From contig CAXKVV010001539.1 of the NCBI GenBank assembly GCA_964058805.1, forward strand, positions 1 through 28,754: 28,754 bases of DNA, given 5' to 3'. Positions 21,101-28,754 of this stretch are shown piece by piece (the first letter of the stretch is position 1; each line of letters begins with the position of its first letter). The notes below the pieces were generated by a model. That model saw nothing but the letters and a program-made list of their open reading frames with translations, searched no databases and was not told where the DNA came from. This DNA comes from Schoenoplectus triqueter (taxonomy: Eukaryota; Streptophyta; Magnoliopsida; Poales; Cyperaceae). Made by a program: the position numbers and the translations under genes.

Positions 21101-22078
21101 TATGTGGATGACATATTGCTGATCGGAAATGATATTCCTACCTTGGAAGAAATCAAGTCATCATTGAAGAAGATTTTCTCAATGAAAGACTTGGGCGAGG
21201 CTGCCTATATTTTAGGCATAAGGATCTATAGGGATAGATCAAGGAGACTTATTGGATTAAGTCAAGAATCATATTTGGACAAGGTGTTGAAGAGGTTCAA
21301 CATGCAAGATTCCAAGAAAGGAAACTTGCCCATGTCCCATGGCATTGATCTCAGCAAGAAGCAGTGTCCTAAGACAACAGCTGAGCTCGAGAGCATGAAG
21401 AAGATACCATATGCTTCTGCAATTGGATCTATCATGTATGCCATAATATGTACTCGCCCAGATGTATCATACGCGTTAAGTGTGGCAAGTAGACATCAAG
21501 CAAATCCAGGGTTCGCATATTGGACTGCGGTAAAAACTATCCTGAAGTACTTGAAAAAGTCTAAAGATATGTTTCTCGTCTATGGAGGAGAAACTGAGCT
21601 CGTTGTAAGGGGTTACACGGATGCTAGTTTCCAAACAGATTGTGATGATCTAAGATCGCAGTCAGGGTTTGTGTTCACCCTCAATGGTGGTGCTGTGAGT
21701 TGGAGGAGTTCCAAACAAGATACGACAGCAGACTCAACCACAGAGGCTGAATACATAGCCGCCTCGGAGGCAGCTAAAGAAGGTGTATGGATCAAGAAGT
21801 TCGTAGTTGAGCTTGGTATGGTCCCCAGTGCTTCCGGACCATTGGAGCTCTATTGTGACAACAATGGAGCCATCGCACAAGCGAAGGAACCTCGATCACA
21901 TCAGAAGTCAAAGCATGTTTTACGGAGATATCACCTAATTCGCGAGATTGTCGAACGAGGTGATGTCAAGGTTTGTAAGATAGATACGGAGGCGAACACA
22001 GCCGACCCACTGACTAAGCCCTTATCTCAGGCCAAACACACGATGCACACAGCTGGAATGGGCATCAAGTTTGTGTGA
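18116..22078 (+). CDS. gag-pol: Copia gag-pol polyprotein (1320 aa, uninterrupted)
   Basis: This is one open frame for the whole polyprotein that makes the particle and copies and inserts the element. Order: gag, residues about 20-205; basic stretch 217-232; CCHC zinc knuckle C251, C254, H259, C264; aspartic protease D299-T-G-S; HHCC-type pre-integrase region (H435, H439, C465, C468); integrase D495, D558, E594, with exactly 35 residues between the last two; reverse transcriptase with D911 and YVDD at 996-999; RNase H with D1169, E1210/E1212 and D1248, ending near KHVLRRYH (1266-1273). Protease and integrase before RT is the copia order. The start is the first ATG of the frame, with A at -3 and G at +4. 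No stop or frameshift was seen and all expected catalytic residues are present, so the protein could be active. Gag resembles Angela/BARE-type elements. Expression may suffer from the 6.4-kb insertion in the leader. Confidence 0.97.
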   Translation: MAKEPSFSLRSLLDKEKLKSDGMNFMDWHRNLRIVLRHEKKEHILTQPVPKKPHDKASQADKDKYTKFVDDELDVLCLMVATMSPELQKRFETRGAYEVMDTLKNMFQEKAQTEMYNVTKSLMRCTMRENESVSSHMLKMTSYIEQLEKLGCKWDEQLMRNIVLGSLSSRFSQFIMNYNMMGLKGGLDELLGLLKTAEEDMNKMSCNVLAVSQNGKKIKKSSKRKKGKGKGKAQVVISSKSKSKDVSEAECFYCKGIGHWKRSCPKYLKDKKNGNVPTSSGILVIEINLATSISDWVLDTGSCAHICSNVQALKNKRLLGKGEMLLRVGNGASVAAIAVGDLDLHLSSGLVLELSSVYYVPSISRNIISVSCMDKDGFAFSIKDRCLSFYRDDLFYGHSQIVNDIYVLEMDNQVLNINNKRIKSSNEGETLIWHHRLGHINETRIKKLQEVRLLGCFDLESLATCESCLLGKMTKAHFTKLGERANDLLDLVHSDVCGPMSIGARDGSRYFVTFTDDFSRYGYVYLMRHKSESFDKFKEFKAEVENQLGKKIKVFRTDRGGEYLSGDFREYLKEHGIVPQLTPPGTPQWNGVSERRNRTLLDMVRSMMSKAELPRFFWGFALETAAFTLNRLPSKSVEKTPYQLWFGRVSNVSFLKIWGCEAYVKRLMSDKLSPRSDKCLFVGYPKETKEYYFYFKSENKIIVARHAVFLEKEFLARGSSGSSVQLEEIQEAHESVVGDDSTISPMDTEPSGSGTPESGLENMAQEASEPQVLRRSSRSSHPPERWLGLHQGSTVETEDPMTYTEAMARPDSAEWLGAMQFEIQSMYDNQVWNLVDLPEEVRPIENKWVFKRKSDMDGNLTTYKARLVAKGYKQIQGIDFDETFSPVAMFKSIRILLAIAAFHDYEIWQMDVKTAFLNGDLEEDVYMTQPMGFEDPRNANKVCKLRRAIYGLKQASRSWYKRFDSEIKALGFIKCDEEPCVYKRFSRSNIVFLILYVDDILLIGNDIPTLEEIKSSLKKIFSMKDLGEAAYILGIRIYRDRSRRLIGLSQESYLDKVLKRFNMQDSKKGNLPMSHGIDLSKKQCPKTTAELESMKKIPYASAIGSIMYAIICTRPDVSYALSVASRHQANPGFAYWTAVKTILKYLKKSKDMFLVYGGETELVVRGYTDASFQTDCDDLRSQSGFVFTLNGGAVSWRSSKQDTTADSTTEAEYIAASEAAKEGVWIKKFVVELGMVPSASGPLELYCDNNGAIAQAKEPRSHQKSKHVLRRYHLIREIVERGDVKVCKIDTEANTADPLTKPLSQAKHTMHTAGMGIKFV

Positions 22079-22194
22079 TTGGCATTGAGAGTCTTCATGA
22101 GTCATGTACATGGGGATGTACTTCGGGCTGCCCAAATTAGTTAGAGTTGTATTCTTTTATGCATGGAGATTGTATATTAGATTGGCTCTAGCTC
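22079..22194 (+). other. Copia 3' untranslated stretch
   Basis: Short region between the gag-pol stop and the polypurine tract. It includes a small hairpin, GTACAT/ATGTAC around GGG, near 22106-22120. No further ORF was seen. Confidence 0.7.
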
Positions 22195-22205
22195 AAGTGG
22201 GAGAT
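22195..22205 (+). other. Copia polypurine tract
   Basis: AAGTGGGAGAT directly before the 3' LTR start TGTTAG. This is the typical plus-strand primer site of plant copia elements. Confidence 0.9.
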
Positions 22206-22344
22206 TGTTAGTGTTGTAGTGATCTAGTAGCCAATCATTGGATGATTGTATTTAGTTTCATGTAAAAGGATGATATATTTGATATTTCATTTGTTCCTTG
22301 AGTATTCATTGTTTATATTTTGAGTTGGACTTCAAATGTGAAAC

Positions 22345-22370
22345 ATATATATATATATATATATATATAT
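22345..22370. repeat. AT dinucleotide microsatellite, (AT)13
   Basis: Counterpart of 8699-8728 and two units shorter. Confidence 0.95.
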
Positions 22371-23498
22371 AAAGATTATAATGAAAAACTCTAAAAGTCC
22401 CTAATCCGTTAATTATCTAGGAACAATAATTAACACAAATGGATTAGTATGTAAGTTAAGTGTTGATCGTGTTTCACAGATCACTCGATAAGGAGTTATC
22501 GGCTTAATTACACAAATAGCATGTTGGACATGTTATTGGACATGACCCATGTTGAAATACTATAAAGATTGTGTTTGATGTCATTAGTATTTCATTTGGA
22601 TGCTAATTCTTAGGTTGAGACAAATGATCTTCTTATACGTCTGATTTGCATTTGTGGATATCGTCTAACGTTGTCCGTAACTGGCAGCCATAAGGGCTTT
22701 ATCTCAGTGTACGTCTTTCGTATGAAGGGGATGCATGAGTCAAGAAGACCGATGTCTCTCTCGTTTGTCGACGGGAGTGATGATATCCAACTAGGTGCAC
22801 ATAGTATACGAATGCATTGCAATGGATGACATGATCTTGCCTTGCAACATTCAGGATATCATAGGACATAGAATAAGCATGAGGCAATTATCGTTGCCTA
22901 GGACCGGGATATAAGTACCGCACTCATGTCTGAATTATTTAGGGGTTGTGATGCATATTGCTGGGTGCCGCTCACAATCTATGAGATTAAGGGGTTTAAT
23001 CTCATTGCTAAATAATTTAGGTCCCAAAGGGTCACACCGTGAAAGGATTGTGCCTCTATTCATTCCTTGATCATTTAATATGTTGGACATATTAAATTGA
23101 GTCTTAAACATGAGATATATATAGTCATAGAAAATGACTAATTAATTATATTTATCAAATGGTTTGATAAATAGGCTGAAATTATGAAAACGATGCAAAA
23201 ACAGCCCGGTTCAGCCCCATTCGACTTTCATTCGGCCCAAATACCCATAGTGCAAGACACCTCACTATTCTGGACACATGAAGCCCAACTAAGGCCCTTC
23301 TAATGGCTGCACATGGCCTAAAGTAGTGGGTGGTTATGCCAAAACGTGGGTAGAAGGCATGGCTGAAGTTGGGAGCTGTTTTGCCACGTTTTCAGCAGTT
23401 TTTCGGCAGTTTTTTTTGCTGTTTTGGGCTGTTCTCCACTCTAGAACGTGGGGAGACTACCTAGGGACATGGGAGAGGAGTCTCCTGCCTTGGGGCTC

Positions 23499-23506
23499 TA
23501 TAAAAG
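23499..23506 (+). promoter_or_regulatory. TATA box of the copia 3' LTR
   Basis: TATAAAAG identical to 9867-9874. From here transcription would run outward into the satellite. Confidence 0.65.
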
Positions 23507-23960
23507 GAGACCTAGGCAGCCAATAAACCCATCGATCTTTCACTTACGCGCGCGGAAGCTCTGCTGAATTTCTGCCGCGTATCTCATGTGTTGAGACCCA
23601 TCTTCCACCAGATTTTTCACATAGATTAAAGGAGTTTAATCACAGTGGTGTGGAGGAGATCAAGGAGAGTCTCCCTAGCATCCTAGCAAGTGCGAAGGAG
23701 ATCGGATAATGGGCTGCCTCGGTGGATACCTTGGAGGGCGCCTACGCTTGGTGTCATTGCGGGTACCGGTGCAAATCGAGCGAGAAGGAAACTACCCCGA
23801 GCCTCCCCGAAGACTCACGCATCAAAGGTACAATAGTTTAGTCTAGATCTATGATTTTGGTTCAGTTTTATCACATGCAAGATCCTTGTTTGAATTGTGC
23901 ACCGAAAAATTTAAAATTCCGCATGTTCGTGTACTTGCTTGTTCAAACTAAATTCCAACA

Positions 23961-23965
23961 TCACC
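23961..23965. repeat. Target-site duplication of the copia element, right (TCACC)
   Basis: Perfect match to 8555-8559, directly after the 3' LTR end. Confidence 0.95.
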
Positions 23966-26900
23966 CCTGATATCGCTGAAAACGAGTCCGGGATAGCAAA
24001 ACATTAAAAAGGAACCCGCCACTCCCGGTGCCGCCGAAAATAAGTTCGGGAGCGCAAAACAAGAAAACGGGACCCAACGACTTAGGTACCGTCGAAAACG
24101 GGACCTATCGCCCTCAATACTGCCGAAAATTAGTCCGGTAGCGCAAAACATGAAAACGGGTCCCGACGCCCTCGGTATCGTTGGAAACGACTCCGACAGC
24201 TCAAAACATGAAATCAGCAGCCGACGCCCTCGTTACCGTCGAAAACGAGTCCGGGAGCGCAAAACATGAAAAAGGGTCCTGACGCCCTCGGTACCACCAA
24301 AAACAAGTCCGGGAGCGAAAAATAAGAAAATGGGACCCGACGCCCTCGGTACCGCGGGAAACGACTCCGGGAGCGCAAAACATGAAAACGGGACCCGACA
24401 CCCTCGGTACCGCCGAAAACGATTCCGAGCGCGCAAAACATGAAAACGGGATCCGACACCATCCGTTCCATCGAAAACGTGTCCGGGAGCGAAAAAACAA
24501 AAACAGGACCCGTCGCCTTTGGGACCGCCGAAACTAGTCTGGACGCGCAAAACATTAAATCGTGACACTACGCACTCGGCACTGCCGAAAATATGACCAG
24601 GAGCGCAAAACATTAAAATGGGACCGGACACCCTCGGTACCGCCGAAAATATGTCCGGGAGCGTAAAACATGAAAACGAGAACCGACGCCCTCGGTACCG
24701 TCGAAAACGAATCTAGGCGCGCAAAACATGAAAACGGGGGTCTACGCCCTCCGTACCGTCGAAAATGAGTCTGGGAGCCAAAAACTTGAAAATGGGAGCC
24801 GACGCCCTCGGTTCCGCGGGAAATTAGTCCGGGAGTGCAAGGCATGAAAACAGGAGCCGACGCCCTCGGTACCGTCGAAAATAAATCCGGGTGCGCAAAA
24901 CAAGAAAACAGGACCCTACGCCGTCGGTACCGCCGAAAATGAGTCCGGAAGCGCAAAACATGAAAATGGGACCCGAAGCCCTCGGTATCGCGGGAAATTA
25001 CGCTCGGAGCATAAAGCATGAAAATGAGACCTGGCGCCCTCGTTTTCGCAGAACATGAGTCTGGGCGCGCAAAACATGAAAATCGGACCCAAAGCCCTCT
25101 GTACCGTCGAAAACATGTCCGGGAGCGTAAAACATGAAAACGGGACATGTCGCCCTCGGGACCGCCGAAAATTAGTTCAGGCGCGCAAAATATGAAAACT
25201 GGACCCGACGCCCTCCGCACCGCCGAAAACGAGTTCGGGACCGCAAAACATGAAAATGGGACCCGACGCCCTCGGTACCGCCGAAAACGAATCCGGGAGC
25301 GCAAAACATGAAAACGAGACCCGACGCCCTCCGCACCGCCCAAAACATGCCCGGGAGCGCAAAACAGGAAAACGGGATCCGACGCTGTCGGTACCGCCGA
25401 AAATGAGTTTGGGCGAGCAAAACATGAAAACGGGACCCGAGGCCCTCGGTACTGCCAAAAACAAGTCCGGGAGCGCAAAATATGAAAACGGGACCATACG
25501 CCAACGGTACCGCCGAAATTGAGTCCGAGAGAGCAAAACATGTAAACGGGACCTAACGCCCTCGGTACAGCCCAAGATGATTGCGGGGACGCAAAACATG
25601 AATATTGGACCCGACGCCCTCGGTACCGCCGAAAACGAGGCCGGGCGCGCAAAATATCAAAACGGGACCTGACGCCCTCCGCATCGCCAAAAACGTGTTC
25701 GGGAGCGGAAAACATGAAAACGGGACCCAACGCCCTTGATACCGCCGAAAATGAGTCCGGGAGCGCAAAACATGAAAATGAGACCCGACGCACTCCGCAC
25801 CGCCCAAAACGTGCCCGGGAGCGCAAAACAGGAAAATGGGATCCGACGCCCTCCGCACCGCCGAAAATGAGTTAGGGCGCGCGAACCATGAAAACGGGAC
25901 CCGACGCCCTCGGTAGCGCCAAACACAAGTCCGGGAGCGCAAAATATCAAAACAGGACCAGACGACCTCCACACCGCCAAAAACGTGTTATGGAGCGGAA
26001 AACATGAAAACGGGACCCAACGTCGTCGGTACCGCTGAAAATGAGTTCGAGCACGCAAAACATGAAAACGGGACCTGACGCCCTCGGTATCGTAGAAAAC
26101 GAGTCCGGGAGCGCAAAATCGGTAAACGGGACCAGACACCCTCGGTACCGCCGAAAACGAGTGCGGGGACGCAAAACATGAAAATTGGACCTGACGCACT
26201 CGGAACAGCCGAAAACGAGTTTGGGGACACCTGACGCACTCAGGACACCGACGCCGTCGGAACTGACAAAACGAGTCCGGGTGTGCAAAATATCAAAACG
26301 GGACCCGACGCCCTCCGCACCGCCTAAAACGTGTCAGGGATCGCAAAACATGAAAACGGCACCCGATGCCGTCAGAACCGCCGAAAATGAGTTCGAGCGC
26401 GCAAAACATGAAAACGGGACCCGACGCCCTCGGAACCGCCAAAACTAGTCCGGGAGCGCAAAATATGAAAACGGGACCCGACGCCCTCCGCACCGCCCAA
26501 AACGTGTCCGGCAACACAAAATATGAAAACGGGACTCAACGCCCTCCGCACCGTCGAAAATGTGTGCGGGAGCGCAAAACATGAAAACGGGACCCGACGC
26601 CCTCGGTACCGCCGAAAACGAGTACGAGGACGCAAAACATGAAAACGGGACACGACGCCCTCGGCACCGCCGAAAACGAGTTCGGCTCACAAAACATGAA
26701 AATGGGACCTGACGCCCTACGCACCGCCCAAAACGTGCCCGGGAGCGCAAAACGAGATATGGCGCAGTCGGTACCGCCGAAAATGAGTTTGGGCCAGCAA
26801 AACGGGACCCGACGCCTTTGATACCGCTGAAAACGAGTCCGGGAGCGCAAAACATGAAAACGGCAACATACGCCCTCCACACCGCCCAAAACGTGTCCGG

Positions 26901-28754
26901 GAGCGCAAAACAGAAAAATGGGATCCGACGCGGTCGGTACCGCCTAAAATGAGTTCGTGCGCACAAAACATGAAAACAGGACTCGACGCCCTCGGTATCG
27001 CCAAACACGAGTCTGGGCGCGCAAAATATGATAATGGGACCCGACTCCCTCTACACCGCCGAAAACGTGTGCGGGAGCGCAAAACATGAAAATTGGACCC
27101 GACACCCTCGGTACCACCAAAAACGAGTCAGGGAGCGCAAAATATGGAAACGGGACCCGACGCCCTCCGCATCGCCGAAAACGAGTTCGTCCTCGCAAAA
27201 CATGAAAACGGGACCCGACGCCCTCCGCACTGCCCAAAACGTGTTTAGGAGCGCAAAATAGGAAAACAGAATCTGATGCCGTTGGTACCGCCGACAATGA
27301 GTTCGGGAGCGCAAAACATTAAAACGGGACCCGACGCCCTCGGAACAGCCAAAAATGAGTCCGGGCATGCAAAATATGAAAACGGGACCCGACGCCCTCG
27401 GTACCGCCAAAAACGAGATCGGGAGGGCAAAACATGAAAACGGGACCCGACGCCCTCGATACCGTCGAAAATGACTCCGAGAGCGCAAAATATGAAAACG
27501 ACACGCGACGCCTTCCGCACTGCCGAAGATGTGTGCGGGAGCGCAAAACATGAAAACGGGACCCCGATGCCGTCGGAACCACAAAAACAAGTCCGGGAGC
27601 GCAAAATATCAAAACGGGACTCGACGCCCTTTGCACTGCCCAAAACGTGTCCGGGAGTGCAAAACATGAAAACGGGACCCGACACCCTCGATACTGCCGA
27701 AAATGACTTCGAGCGTGCAAAACATGAAAACGGGACCCAAAACATGAAAATGAGACTCGACGCCCTCGGTACCGACAAAAACGAGTCCAGGAAACGGGAC
27801 CCCGATGCCGTCGGAAACGCCAAAATGAGTCCGGGAGCGCAAAATATCAAAACGGGACCCGACGCCCTCGGAATTGCCAAAACGAGTCCGGGAGAGCAAA
27901 ATATCAAAACGGGACCCGACGCCCTCCGCACAACCCAAAACGAGTCCGGAAGCGCAAAATATGAAAACGGGACCCGACGCCCTACGCACCGCCGAAAAGG
28001 TGTTCGGAAGCGCAAAACATGAAAATGGGAGCCGACGCCCTCGGTACCGCCGAAAATGAGTACGAGGACACTAAACATGAAAACGGCCCCCTGACGCCGT
28101 CGGAACCTCCAAAACGTGTCCGGGAGCGCAAAACATGAAAACGGGACCCAACGCCCTTGGAACGGGCAAAAACGAGTCCGCGCCCGCAAAACATGAAAAC
28201 GGGACCCGACGCCTTCGATAGTGCCGAAAACGAGTCCGGGAGCGCAAAACATGAAAAAGGTAACCGACGCCCTCCGTACCGCCAAAAACGTGTTCGGGAG
28301 CACAAAATATGAAAATGGGATCCGACGTTGTCGAGACCGCCGAAAATGAGTTCGGGCGCTCAAAACATGAAAACGGGACCCACCGCCCTCAGTACCTCCA
28401 AAAACGAGTCCGGGAGTGCAAAACATGAAAACGGGACCCGACGACCTCGATACTGTAAAAAACGAATCCGGGAGCGCAAAACATGTAAACTGGACCTGAC
28501 GCCCTCGGTACCGCCGAAAACGAGTGCGGGGACGCAAAACATGAAAATTGAATCGGACGCACTCGGAACCGCCGAAAACGAGTCCGGGAGCGCAAAATCT
28601 GAAAACGGCACCCGACACCCTCCTCACCGTCGAAAACGTGTGCGGGAGCACAAAACATGAAAACAGGACACAACGCCCTCGGTACCGCAAAAAACGAGTC
28701 CAGGAGCGCTAAATTTGAAAACGGCACCCGACGCCCTCCGCACCGCCGAAAATG
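23961..28754. repeat. 58-bp GC-rich tandem satellite, right block (~83 copies, continues)
   Basis: Same satellite as 5074-8559. The part 24104-25108 is a near copy of 5231-6235 at a constant offset of 18,873 bp, with shared rare variants and no net indel. From about 25130 a different mix begins: monomers with CCTCCGCACCGCC alternate with GGTACC and GGAACC types, and GCAAAATATGAAAA often replaces GCAAAACATGAAAA. Some monomers are short or fused, for example near 26755, 27735 and 27790. Long minus-strand ORFs (up to 481 codons at 27245-28690) and shorter plus-strand ORFs follow from the repeat and have no protein domain. The array reaches the window end. Confidence 0.95.

Larger units (their letters stand above)
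8560..23960 (+). mobile_element. Complete Ty1/copia LTR retrotransposon (Angela/BARE-like), with nested insertion
   Basis: The element has all expected parts in order: 5' LTR (8560-10328), primer-binding site (10329-10341), leader, gag-pol ORF (18116-22078), polypurine tract (22195-22205) and 3' LTR (22206-23960), with TCACC on both sides. Total length is 15,401 bp. Removing the nested element and one of its target duplications leaves about 9.0 kb. The LTRs differ by about 10 substitutions (nine of them transitions), a length change in an AT run, and an 11-bp difference. That is about 0.6% divergence. At an assumed plant rate of 1.3e-8 per site per year this gives roughly 0.2 million years, and the rate is the weak point. 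The Angela/BARE assignment rests on the gag N-terminus, the ~1.75-kb LTR and the overall size, and is inference. Confidence 0.95.
22206..23960 (+). mobile_element. 3' LTR of the copia element (1755 bp)
   Basis: Matches the 5' LTR with about 10 substitutions, (AT)13 instead of (AT)15, one extra A and an 11-bp deletion near 23405. It ends CCAACA, then TCACC. ORFs inside mirror those in the 5' LTR and are not called. Confidence 0.95.

Noticed and set aside
27471..28022. Plus-strand ORFs in the satellite (183 codons and shorter)
   Set aside because: They start at the ATG in ACATGAAAA and end at a TGA in the same motif of a later monomer. They are repeat artefacts.
27245..28690. A 481-codon minus-strand ORF and similar long ORFs (24555-25826, 6665-7783, 26445-27008) as protein genes
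   Set aside because: They lie wholly in the 58-bp satellite, read the same monomer in rotating frames, overlap each other in several frames, and show no domain.

Overview
The window is plant nuclear repeat DNA. No host gene, tRNA or rRNA gene was found. The evidence for a plant is an intact Ty1/copia retrotransposon of plant type (initiator-tRNA-Met primer site, polypurine tract, gag-AP-INT-RT-RNaseH order in one frame), a giant Ty3/gypsy-like LTR, and a GC-rich tandem satellite. The species cannot be named from the sequence.

Layout. (1) 1-5073: the 3' five kilobases of a giant LTR (copy 1), cut by the window edge. (2) 5074-8559: 58-bp satellite. (3) 8560-23960: a complete copia element with matching LTRs (8560-10328 and 22206-23960) and a perfect TCACC target duplication. 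It carries a 1320-codon uninterrupted gag-pol (18116-22078). (4) 10987-17368, nested in the copia leader: a gypsy-like derivative made of a 6.2-kb LTR (copy 2, related to copy 1), its primer-binding site, a large internal deletion, and the last ~90 bp of the other LTR. It is flanked by a perfect GTGTC duplication. (5) 23961-28754: the satellite resumes in register and runs off the window.

Order of events. The satellite came first and copia inserted into it. Its two LTRs differ by about 10 substitutions in 1.75 kb plus two indel areas, so the insertion is recent. The gypsy-like element then inserted into the copia leader and lost nearly all its interior. LTR copy 1 inserted separately into the satellite. 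Without the nested insertion, copia would be about 9.0 kb with a 1.4-kb leader, a normal size for an Angela/BARE-like element.

The most unusual signal is in the transcribed part of the giant LTR. Both copies carry a long train of hairpins (about 3421-4744 and 15622-16907) in several families. Within a family the loop is kept while the two stem arms change together. One family has a 12-nt GATCTGTTNGTA-like loop and a recurring one-base bulge. Another has a 16-nt loop centred on the palindrome AGCGCT. A further triple-hairpin module repeats every ~320 bp in copy 1. Paired changes between two diverged copies suggest that base pairing, rather than primary sequence, is being kept. I know of no named feature that describes this.
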